Translations under genes and position numbers: made by a program | Notes under the pieces: model-generated | Told to the model about the DNA's origin: nothing | The model's input: only the letters and a program-made list of their open reading frames with translations | The model's database searches: none | In this document: in pieces, positions 20,931 through 30,669 of the stretch | How positions within the stretch are numbered: position 1 is the stretch's first letter | How the letters are laid out: every line of letters starts with the position of its first letter | NCBI RefSeq assembly: GCF_022682495.2 | Contig: NC_071393.1 | Coordinates: 103,219,010 to 103,283,009 of the forward strand | Reading direction: 5' to 3' | Origin: Desmodus rotundus | Taxonomy: Eukaryota; Chordata; Mammalia; Chiroptera; Phyllostomidae | Length of the DNA stretch: 64,000 bases

Positions 20931-22719
20931 ATTAAATAATATTGATGGTGCTTTTGGAAAAGCCTGAAAGGGGAACCACAATAGGAATCATTTTGCATAA
21001 GCAGCAATGAGTTATTTTATTATAAAAATAAGTTAATTGTTTTAATCTGTCAGCCTTTTTAAGAGGAAAATCAGGTGTATAAACTAGTCCTTTCTCCCTC
21101 CACCAGACATTTGTAATCTGTAAATCAGAGTGCCCAAATAAAGTCATTCTTATAAAAATAGATAGTATATTTACACAAATGCATGCCAGAGTATTTAGGT
21201 AAATAAGACTTGAATTAATTTCAGGTTAAAACCTTCCCTTTAAGCCTTTCTCCTTTTTTTTCTCCAGAAACCATCTGTATTTTAACATCTCACTGCACAG
21301 CGTTCCTCATGTTTAATTTATGCTGGTGATCTTTTGTGGCAAGACCAACTTAATTTTTAAATGAAATCATTTCATTTTAGGTAAAACATTGGTGACCCAA
21401 ATATTACACACTTTCAAATTATGCATAATCCCTCCTCTCCCCTTGCCCCCCGCCCCACGTCTCCCTTCCCTCTTTTTTAGTAGAGCTGAATGAAAATTCC
21501 ACACTGCTGATTATTTAGCCAAATACTTTAATCATTGGTTATCTGGTAGAACCATCAAGCCTGTGCTGACAGACACAAAATTAAGTGGCAGAACTAAGGC
21601 AATTATCTATATAATTCAGGTTAAAAACTAAATTCAACAACCAGTTTTGCCTGAAATACCTCAGTCGTGAAGAGGTGGGGAAAGCAACCGCTTGGTTTGT
21701 ATTATTGCCATAATTGCCTGAGTTCCCTTTGACTCACTGTGAGTGACATCACAGACACACAGAATTTTGGTCTGTTGGAGAATATCTTGTCCAACCCCCT
21801 TATTTTTCAGATGAGAAAGCTGAGACCCACAGAGGTTAAGTGCCCTGCTCCGGTCATCAGACGGTGGCAGAATTCAGTCATGAACCCACATTTCCCCGTT
21901 CACAGGTCAGCATTCTTACAACTGATACCATCTTGCCCTGATTCCATTGCCTCTAGAAATCAAGGAAATGGTGCCAGCATGATAAACTTAAAATAAAGAC
22001 AGCAAAACGCCACCCAAGGCCTTGAACCCAAACCAAATGCAACAATTTACCTCAGCTGAGTATCAAATAATTTTCTCTGCCCAAGTTCTACTAATATTAA
22101 AATGACCAGCTTTTAAAAGTACACGTGCGTGTTCACATAATAAACAAAAACATTTTCACCATTCTAATAAGTACCCAGAGAAAAATCTACAAAAACACTC
22201 TCAGACCTACAGGAAAACTCAGGCCGAGGGGGTTATGTGAGCTGGGAATCTGCCTCCCTGTCAACGCCCCCAAGCCCGGTTATCACCTGGATGACCTTCA
22301 AGTAAAGCAAACATTACATCAGACCATTATGAAAGACCCCACATTGCAGTTCCAAGTTCTCTCCAGAAGAGCTCCCAGCCTGTTAGTAGGGTGCTGTGTT
22401 TCTATCTCCTAGGGTATTGAATTTGACAAACATACACCCTTTGTGTTTTAAACAATAAAGTTTTTGTAATTCTGCCAAAGGGTGCTTTCTACTTTAAAGA
22501 CAGCCCCAAATTTCAACTGCTTAGTTCGCCTGCCTTTTCTGTCTTGAAGCCTCTCACATGCTTTTTTAAAAGTGTCTTTGTTTTGTTCGCATTTTTACAT
22601 CAGGATTTCTGATTTCAGGGCCACAAAGTCCACCTGTAGGTTATTAGTGTGAGCCACCCAGGAAAGGCTGGGCTTGTTTCTGCATTCTACTGGCTGGAAT
22701 GGAAGACCCAGACTAAGGT

Positions 22720-22880
22720 CAAAATTATTACGTGGAGCTTAAAATGCAGTATTTAATTCTGTTTTCTGTTGCTCCTGGTACATTTATTAATTTAGCAGTA
22801 CAAACCACTGAAGCTGCACAAGCAGGACTGATTAATTTGCAAAGACATCTAGGTAACAGATTGTGATCAAAGAGGAGACC
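22720..22880. promoter_or_regulatory. Candidate conserved non-coding element
   Basis: Repeat-free sequence with TATTTAATTC, TTTATTAATTTAGCAG, GATTAATTTGC and a TGATCAAAG (TCF/LEF-like) site close together. This composition is typical of deeply conserved vertebrate enhancers. No alignment was possible here. Confidence 0.22.
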
Positions 22881-23544
22881 TGATCCTGTTAGATTGAAAT
22901 GTGTTGTTTTGTGCTGCAGAAAGGACACAGAGCAGCATGGTTTATCTTTATCAATGCTTTCCTCTGAAGGAGGGGAACAAGCTTGCAGATACTAATCAGG
23001 GCTGAGGCCCTGCCACTCAATAATTACCCACTGTCTCATCATAATCCCGGAACTAAGCCCCTGCCCAATCCATCTGGGACCCTTTTCCATCTATTGCACA
23101 GCTCAAGAATACGTGTGTAAGCTATTACCTCTGCTCGTGCTATCTGTCCCCTGAGTATAGATTCGTGGCAGTGACCAATTAGGTCGCCGTGCTCTCTTTC
23201 CCCCTTTGCTTCCAAACCGTCCTATAGGTCTCAGCACTGGTAATGAAGCACAGGCCCATGGGGGTGCAGACATCCACTCACCTATAAAAGCTGTCTCATC
23301 ATAGTCCCCCCGATTAACATCATGCAATGCTTAATTTCTGCTTTGAAAAGAGGGGTGGCAAGACCACAGCTCTGAGTCTTGAGGTTTCTTTAAGCCACTC
23401 TCAACCTGCCACTGCCTTCTGCCAGGAACAAATCACACTGGGAGGAAAATATTTCTGACCCTAATCCAGAAATCAGACGTCCAGGAAGTGAGGAGGGCAG
23501 ATGTGGGATAACTGAATCCTGGATCCCTGAACGAAACCCCGGTA

Positions 23545-23750
23545 GCATGCAGTGGTTAAGAGCATGAGTCCTGAAGTCCGAGAGATTCGGGCTGAAACTC
23601 TGGCTCTGCTGTTTACCAGCGGGTCACTTACCCTCCTAGAGGTTCCATTCCCCCCTCGATAAAATAGCACACACTTGTAGGGCGCCTTGGGGAGTTAACT
23701 GAGCACACAGCTCCACAACGTATAAAGCCTCAGTAATTGTTAGCTAGTCC
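23545..23750 (+). repeat. MIR SINE fragment
   Basis: Well-preserved MIR head: AGCATGCAGTGGTTAAGAGC, then GGGCTGAAACTCTGGCTCTGC, TTACCAGCGGGTCACTTACC, and a 3' part AAGCCTCAGTAATTGTTAGC. It is among the clearest MIR copies in the window. Confidence 0.75.
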
Positions 23751-25083
23751 TGCCATTTTCTGAATTCTCATTACATTTATAGTAGAACCAAAAAGCCTCA
23801 CCCTTGATCCAACTGTGCCAACTATTATCTACTAAGTATATTTTATGTGTATATACATTTCATCTTCCCATATAAATGATGCATCCCTGAAAGGTAAAAT
23901 CCATGTGTTTTTCTTTTTTATATCCTACAGGTGCCAGTTAATGATGCTTGCAATTCTTTTACTTAAGCTGAACTTCATTAAAAAATGTGGCAAGAGAGAG
24001 GGACAAGTAGTTATAATTTCCAAATAAAGAAAAGAGGCAACAGAGATGTTAAGGAAGTTGCTGTTATTAGTGGCAGAAATCCGGAAGACACAATCAAGTC
24101 ATTGCTAGCAGAAGAGTTTTCAGAGCAAGTACGTGATGCCCACTGCGTACTGTTCCTCAGGGCAAAGTCCATTTGAAGCAGCCCAAGGGGCCATTCACGG
24201 TGTGCGCTCCGTTGGTCGCAGGCCCAGCTCCCAGCCAGGACCCCGTTCCAGATCCTTGCTGATACTGACCATGTTTTCGTGAGGTAAATCTACAACTTGG
24301 CTTTTCTTGTTCTTGTCTGGCAGTCAGAGAGGAAAATATGCTAAAATGTGAGTGTTTCACACTTACACTTCCAAAACATCCCTCCCCTGAGGCTTTGAGG
24401 ACACACCCTGAAGAGGAACCACCCCCTGGAATTTATACCAGCAGCTCTGCCAGCTGTTTTGTATTTATTTCCACAGTTGGGCCATTTTAGCTTGGGGGCT
24501 CTTATTCATTAGATAAGCAAATGTTTGCTAAGGGACCAGGAACAGGTGGAGGGATGTTTGTCAGGATTGTAGTTAAGGTGGTGCGTTAACTTGGAAAGAC
24601 TTATGACCTCTCTGGGCCACCTCTGGCTGGTGGGTGTGTCCTCCTGGCTCTACTGTCCCAAAGCATAGGTGAGTAAGAAACAATTTGGGAAAAACATTTT
24701 AAGACTCTCATACATTAGCTTTTGGCAAATTCTTTGCCTGCAGCATATCCTAAAGCCTTTTTTGTTTTTCAGAATGAATTATATTTTTGCAAAATTTTAA
24801 AAAAATATTTTGGTTCCTAAACTGTGATTTCTAGTACATTAATCAGTAATAGTTAGGCTCTAACCAAATGGTGATAGATGTTACTAGGGAGTACATTGCC
24901 GAGGACGCGATGATTTTTCTGAACGGCTACGTCGCTTTGCAGATTGACCCTGCGCTTGCCCCTGAGGAAGACCAGCCTCCGAAGCACAGCGGTCACTTAG
25001 CTCCCGTCTGAGCACCTTTGTCTCCCCCAGAACTACTTGTGAACATTTCAAATGCTTGCAAAAATTCTTCTCTTTCTCTCTCC

Positions 25084-25107
25084 TTTTTTTTTTTTTTTTT
25101 TTTTTTT
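25084..25107. repeat. Poly-T tract (24 T)
   Basis: A pure T run preceded by a TCTTCTCTTTCTCTCTCC pyrimidine tract. It could be the tail of a minus-strand retroposed sequence, but nothing to its right was recognised as a retroelement body. Confidence 0.7.
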
Positions 25108-25185
25108 GCTGGAAACTGATTTTTCCTGGGGCTGGGATTTGGGGCTGTGGGTGCAGGCCCATGCATAGCATATTGAAATATGCAG

Positions 25186-25207
25186 TTAATTATAAATTAA
25201 TTATAAA
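25186..25207. repeat. Tandem 11-mer with TAATTA cores
   Basis: TTAATTATAAA is repeated twice without a gap (25186-25196 and 25197-25207). Each copy contains a TAATTA homeodomain-type core one helical turn apart. Confidence 0.6.
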
Positions 25208-26354
25208 CTCATTGTATATAAGTTGACTTGTTCATTTCATTTAATGCCTTACATCTTGGGATCTGCACAAACGAATTACTTTAGAGTTCTCTGGCTCCCA
25301 GGAAGGGTGTGTCTAAGTTGTTAAGGTGGGTAAACTGAGGCTATGAAATTACTAGACTTCCCAGGGGGCCAGCCCTGTTGCCTGTGAGGAACTCAGGATC
25401 ATGGACCCACACCCAGGCCCTGCACAAGAAAGCCCCACTACCCTTTTCTCCATTCGTGTCTTGCTCACCTTCTCTGTGGCTGGTGACTTTGCAGACTTCT
25501 CTCTCCAGCCAACACAACTATGGCTTCTGTGACGTGATCTTCCTCAGTTCCTTTCCTCCGAGCCTTCTGACTACAACAGGTGTTCCTTAACCCTCTCCAT
25601 GTTTCCTTCCGAATTTAAACCTTCCAAACGTGTTTATTTTTGTGTCCTACATACCATCCTTAGACAGAACTTGGGAACCTCCTCCTCCTCCAGTCCTGAC
25701 CACTTACCCGGGCTCTGATTCTGGGTTACCAGCGCTTCCCAGATGTCTGTGCCTGGAGCAGCCTCGTCTGCTTAAATCCAACATGTCCTCTAATAAGCCC
25801 ATTAAACACCCTTACCCCACATGCACGCTCACACGCCCAGGAAAGTATTTCCTCTTTCAAACAACAGTATTTGACCTCCAGCAGTGGCTCCATACAATTT
25901 AACACTTCCCTGTTCTCTAATTGCTTACTTTGTGTGTCTGTTTTGCCTCCTGACTAGATGGCAATATCTAGGAGGGAGGAGGTTCCGTGGAGCAGGAGGC
26001 CCCTGGAGAGCCCCTAATAAGTGCCAAATGCAAAAAGGTTGAAGTCACCAATTGAGAAAATCCGCATAAAATACACCTGAGCTTTTGGCCTGTATAAAAT
26101 CAGCATGATGCTTTCTCCTGGGAGAGGTTCACAGCATATAATTTTTAGTTCTTATTCTCCCCAATGCTCAAGTTACTCCAGGAAGCAATTTGGGGTGAGA
26201 GAAAGGCAGAGGTCCGGCTCAATATATGGCAACAAAAATGCTCTAAAACATCTCCCATGAGAAAACCTGGCTGCACCCTGACTGAATATTCTGGTACATA
26301 GGGAGGCCTTGGAACTCCCGCAGATAACGGGCAAGGTGCAAATGCCCGGCTAAG

Positions 26355-26585
26355 GGAATACAGCGTGGCATAGTGGAATCAGCCAGAGCTGGACCCGAAT
26401 CTGACATTAGCTACTTAGCATCGGTGTGTCCTTGAGAAAATCACGTAACCTTTCTGAGCCCTGTTTTCCTCACTGTAAAAATGGAAGTACAATTATTTCA
26501 TAGGGTTTGTGTGAGGATTCGTGGTGATATATGTGAACTACACCATAATGCAGTGCTTGGCATAAAGGGGGTGTTTAAGACAGAG
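26355..26585 (+). repeat. MIR SINE fragment
   Basis: Order: GTGGCATAGTGGAATCAGCC, AGCTACTTAGCATCGGTGTG, AAATCACGTAACCTTTCTGAG, TCCTCACTGTAAAAATGG, CATAGGGTTTGTGTGAGGATT, and CAGTGCTTGGCATAAAG. Clear MIR. Confidence 0.75.
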
Positions 26586-26599
26586 TGACTGCTATTTAT

Positions 26600-27990
26600 G
26601 ATGAGGTTCAGGGAGGGCCATGATGACACGGAACAGATGATGACCGGGACAAACCTACCCACCAGACAGGTCCCTGTGTCACACACTGTGTGCCTGCTCA
26701 GTGTGCCACCACTGGGGGCCTGAGCATCATGGCTGCGAAAAGTGGCCTGTGTGTCCAGCCAACGAACGAGTCTCTTCCCTTGGGAAGCTGCCTTTCTCCC
26801 ACCCTAGTCAGACACTCCTCCATGGTCACTCCACTTCAAAGGGCAGATGCCCAGAGACATCTCTGAGTTTCCAGTACAAGTGAAAACGTGACTCTCAGCT
26901 GTGCTTTTGTGTTGAATTTTTTTTCCTGGGCAGGAAGGCCCATTAGAAGACAGACTCTTTGGAAAGGCTGGACGTTACCTGGAAAGAGTAAGTCCCTGGA
27001 GCGATGGTTCCTGACTCAGCTTTTTTAATGCCAACGATCATCTCAAGAATTTCTAAACATTGTCTTAATTTACTTTAATAAAAAAATCTCCAAATTACAA
27101 AAAGCATTGTGTTTCCACACACCTTTTAATCACTGGCTCCAAATCAGCAAGTTTGCAGTAAGAGGGAACAAGGCTTGAATACTAAATCTTTATCCAATCA
27201 ACAGGCTTCCTTTCTCTCTTTTTTTCTTTTTCTCACTCCACGGACCATCTGAGTAGTGCAAATGTTCCAGAGTAGACCACTTCCTCCCGCAGAAACCCCC
27301 CTGGAGTTCACGAAAAGACTAGTGCTGCTCTTGAAGTGAAGCAGACTCATGTCACATTATATGATCTTGTCTGTAAAAAACACATTCTGGGATTTCCATC
27401 ATAAGATCTCAGGGGACACTGCTCACTCACCACCCTGATACCACCCTAGCCTCTTTCCCAGCCATTGCCCTGTTCTGAAGACACTTGCCACTCACCTGCC
27501 ATATTCACCTTTTGAGTTGCCTGTTCACTCCCAGTCTTCTCCCCGTCTCTCAGCAACAGAAGGGTGAGGGTCAGTCGTTGGCATCCCCTTTTGGAAAGCT
27601 TCCAACCCAATGCATATCCATCGTCATTACCGTCCTTCTGTCCATGCATTATGTAGTTAGTTCTTTGTTGAATGATCTAATAAATGTATGCTATGTGACT
27701 CGAGCTTTTACACAGTTACTTGCTCTTCCAGATGTTACCTGGCTAAATGGGCTTTGGGGACAGACGCCAATAGGCTTCTTTAATTCTGTACAGTGTCACA
27801 AGCCTCAGTCTATGTAAGTTGAAGTCATATCCTCTGAACTTCAGGAGCAAACATCCTGTGGATGTCACACACCAGGGAATGACCACTGAATGAGAGCTGA
27901 GAGATGTTCGATTTAATCACTGAGTTTTGTGGTTGAAGGATATTCTAAAATGGTTTATGATGATTGTACCGGTCTACTTGAGTTAACGCT
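26600..27990. other. Unassigned sequence around a candidate exon
   Basis: Apart from the candidate exon at 26934-26987 no gene or repeat was recognised. Two minus-strand ATTAAA motifs lie at 27779-27784 and 27912-27917; the latter would be a possible polyadenylation signal for the minus-strand coding-like exon at 27998. Confidence 0.4.
26934..26987 (+). other. Candidate 54-bp exon
   Basis: A T8 pyrimidine tract and CCTGGGCAG acceptor end at 26933; AAAGA before GTAAGT (26988-26993) forms a strong donor. The 54 bp between them are a multiple of three. One frame is open for all 18 codons (EGPLEDRLFGKAGRYLER), a second is also open, and the third has a stop. No protein family was recognised. It lies 6 kb downstream of the other + strand candidate exon and could belong to the same transcript, coding or not. 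The closeness of two good splice sites is the main support. Confidence 0.38.
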
Positions 27991-27997
27991 GAATTTT

Positions 27998-28345
27998 CTA
28001 TTTGACAGGACCTGCCAATTTCCCATCTGTTGGGTTTGAGTAATACACAAAATGCCCGTGCTGAATTGTAATCCCTTTGCTATCACAGTCAATGTACAGT
28101 GCATATGGCACACTTTGGCCCTCAGATGATGGCTGGGGCTTTGGGCTGATCTTCAGATACCTCCCAGTTGCCTGATGCTTCCCTTCTGGTTTCAGATTAT
28201 ATTTCTTAACTTTGCTGGGAGTGATAGAGAATGTGCTTATTGGTGGGGATTTACTCAAGTCTGAGACATTTGTTAGACTTTCAGATTCTGATCCAGCAGC
28301 TGCCTTTGGCTTTTTATTTTTCTCACACGGATGCTCTCCCACCGC
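27998..28345 (-). CDS. Candidate 3'-terminal coding exon, product unknown
   Basis: Read on the minus strand, TTTTTACTCTTTATGCAG forms an acceptor whose AG is at 28346-28347. The following 348 bp are open in phase 0 for 115 codons and end in a stop at 27998-28000. The peptide is rich in Ser, Pro and Lys (SESESLTNVSDLSKSPP near the start, SPKPQPSSEG mid-way) and ends with a less polar stretch containing YALYIDCDSKG and HFVYYSNPTDG, ending GPVK. I do not recognise the protein. An ATTAAA motif on the same strand lies 81 bp past the stop. No upstream partner exon was identified, and a diverged retrocopy or a chance open frame remains possible; chance frames of this size do occur in the window. Confidence 0.42.
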   Translation of the reverse strand, partial: AVGEHPCEKNKKPKAAAGSESESLTNVSDLSKSPPISTFSITPSKVKKYNLKPEGKHQATGRYLKISPKPQPSSEGQSVPYALYIDCDSKGITIQHGHFVYYSNPTDGKLAGPVK

Positions 28346-28351
28346 CTGCAT

Positions 28352-29380
28352 AAAGAGTAAAAACCTCTACCTCTGTCGCGGAATGCAATGAGAAATCTGA
28401 CTCAAGTTGAGTTCCTTGATACCATCCAGAGTCTGAGAAGGGAGCTTGCATAGGACAGAGAAAGGAAATGTGCAGATTTGCCCATCCAGGAAGTGGAGTG
28501 CAAATCCTGAAATTCACAGCAGCTGATGTAAGAATAGCTTTACTAGTCTTAAAACACCTGCCTTCATTGTCCGTGTGACATTTTCCCAAGTTAAAATTCA
28601 TTGGCTCATTGTCCTTCAAGGCAATTCATAGACTTACATAAATTTCTCAACCATGAATCAATAAGATGAGCATCCTATTGATTCTGAAAAAATCATAACA
28701 AAGACCTCCCTCCACAAAGGGTTAATTGGTGATGACAGGTTAGAAAGGAGCCGACTAGTGAGACTTGCTGACGAAATATTTCTCCCCGACAGATAATGCT
28801 GACTGCCTTCATTTCTGACTTGAGTACAGAGAAAAAGGTGCCCACAGACTAGATGATAAAAACACCAAAGGCATAAAAAGCAGATGCTTAATGACTTTCC
28901 TGTAACAGCCCCACTTCATTGTCTGCACCAGGGACAGTAATGTCCTCTAGCCCAGTGGCTTAACTTTGCATTTGAGAGGTTCTGTGGGGCAGGACCTATC
29001 ACAGATGAAGCCCACCTCACAAATGAACGGGCTCTGTGGGAACACCATTTTAATTGCTCTCAAATGTCATCAAAATCCAGGGATCCATGTAGTGAGGGAC
29101 CTCACCTCTAGGGTAGGGAAGGCAGAGTGGAAAACAGTCCCAGGCCTGAGTGTTCCCACCTGTTTTGTGGTACCTCGTGCACCTCTGACACTGGATCATG
29201 ACTTTTCTTCCATAACGCAGGTTCACATTGTGTTAGTTAAGGTACTACTAGTGACTGTAACAACAGACACCAAATTTCTTTCTTTCTCTTGAAATACTCT
29301 AGGCATGTATTAGGTCAGAGATAGCTTATAGAAAAATCCAGGTGTCTTCACTCCCAATTCATCACCACAGGCTGAAGGAA
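28352..29380. other. Unassigned sequence
   Basis: Follows the minus-strand candidate exon on its intron side. An overlapping 98-codon minus-strand open frame (28323-28619) would be intron if the acceptor at 28346 is used. No repeat was recognised. Confidence 0.4.
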
Positions 29381-29394
29381 CCATTGCTTTTCTT

Positions 29395-29610
29395 TTTTCT
29401 TTTCTTTTTTTAAAGATTTTTTAAATTTATTTTTAGAGGAGTGGAAGGGAGGGAGAACGAGAGGAAGAGAAACATCCATGTGCGATTGGTTGCTTCTTGC
29501 ACACCCCTGACCAGGATATAACCCAGGCATGTGCCCTGACCAAGAATCAAACTGGTGACCTTTTGGTTCACAGGCTGGTGCTTGATCCACTGAGCCACAC
29601 CAGCCAAGGC
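29395..29610 (-). repeat. Ves SINE (bat), minus strand
   Basis: T-rich tail at the left, tRNA-like head at the right (complement of GGCTGGTGTGGCTCAGTGGA). Target duplication of 14 bp with two differences: CCATTGCTTTTCTT (29381-29394) and CCATTGCCCTTCTT (29611-29624). Open frames across it are SINE by-products. Confidence 0.9.
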
Positions 29611-29624
29611 CATTGCCCTTCTTA

Positions 29625-30185
29625 GTCAAAGATGACATCAGAAGGTTCTGAATGTGGCCAGATTGACAAGTGAACACTTTCTTCTTTTGCAACAGACATT
29701 TACAAAGTGACCTGAAGTTGGGCCCAAAATACTGAACAGCTTTTGCCTAAAGAAGCCACTCCATCACTGAAGATGAAGGACAAGCTGACCTCTTAGCAGG
29801 TGCATTCTCCCATTCATCTAATACAAGCCCATGACGTTTGAGTTACAATTCAGTGTGCTCTTAATTATTCCTTTGGTCAGTCTGTTTTGGCTACTTGAAT
29901 TTAGGTCACTGTGCAGCACCTTCTTGGTGGTTTTACCACCCACTCTCCACGTGTCAGCCCCAGGTCAGGGGGAATGGCGGGCAGTATTTTAATGCTGGCA
30001 CAACACAGCCCATGACGGTTCGATACTCATTATTGCCGTGCTGTATGCTGTGCTCCAAAGTTTAGGGTGGTTTCCAAAACTACCCAGCTTACTTTTAGGA
30101 TCTGGTTTGAGGGACTGATTTGCTGCAGAATCAGTGTCATCAAGCCACATACTTCTTCTTAGATTGCCCATACCCTTTGAGCAGT
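29625..30185. other. Unassigned sequence
   Basis: Unique sequence between a Ves SINE and a MIR. No gene, repeat or regulatory site was supported. Confidence 0.4.
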
Positions 30186-30189
30186 CTGG

Positions 30190-30360
30190 TGAAACGGAAA
30201 AAGCATGGCATCTGGAATCGGGACACTCCATTCGCTCCTTGCCAGCTCTGTGAATTTGGGTGGGTGGATTGTTTAACCTCGTTAAGTCTCAGATATCCAT
30301 TCTGTAAAATGACAACTACAATGCCTACCTCATATACCATTATAAAGTGAAAATAATAAC
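30190..30360 (+). repeat. MIR SINE fragment
   Basis: Shows AAAAAGCATGGCATCTGGAA, CCAGCTCTGTGAATTTGGG, TTTAACCTCGTTAAGTCTCAG and CATTCTGTAAAATGAC in MIR order. A further old repeat trace (ACAGATGAGAAAACTAAGG) follows at about 30370-30560. Confidence 0.6.
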
Positions 30361-30669
30361 TGATTCATTGACTATTATGTTTGTAATTTCGTGTCTTGTT
30401 TAACCCTTATGACTCTTCCTTGAGTTAAACATTAGTTCCACACCCTACATTCTACAGATGAGAAAACTAAGGTTTTTAGATGAACTAGCCAAGGACCTAG
30501 AGCTCATAAGAGGTACAACTGTGCTTTGAGTCCAGAACTTTTTCATCCAAAGTGCATAGTCTTAATTACTATGTTACCATGCTGAAAAGCTAAAATGAGA
30601 TAATTTGGGAAAATGACAGTACTTGGCCTGCAGAAAGTACTCAGAAAATATTGGCTTTCTTTCTTTTTT

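Larger units (their letters stand above)
20740..23540. other. Unassigned unique region with regulatory-like patches
   Basis: No gene recognised. ATTA-rich stretches occur at 20800-20930 and 22720-22880. An old repeat trace lies at 21740-21930 (CTTGTCCAACCCCCTTATTTTTCAGATGAG). The rest is low in recognisable transposons. Confidence 0.4.
23760..26350. other. Unassigned region with simple tracts
   Basis: No gene recognised. A strong-looking acceptor (TATCCTACAG) ends at 23930 but has no good donor. A pyrimidine tract at 25066-25107 includes 24 consecutive T. A tandem 11-mer lies at 25186-25207. A weak L2-like 3' trace occurs near 25860-25990. Confidence 0.4.

Noticed and set aside
23931..24130. 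Possible exon after the strong acceptor at 23930
   Set aside because: No convincing donor follows; the nearest candidate (GTACGT at 24126) is weak and all frames contain stops.
29348..29692. 114-codon minus-strand frame
   Set aside because: Reads through a Ves SINE and its tail; Lys-rich end comes from the poly-A tail.
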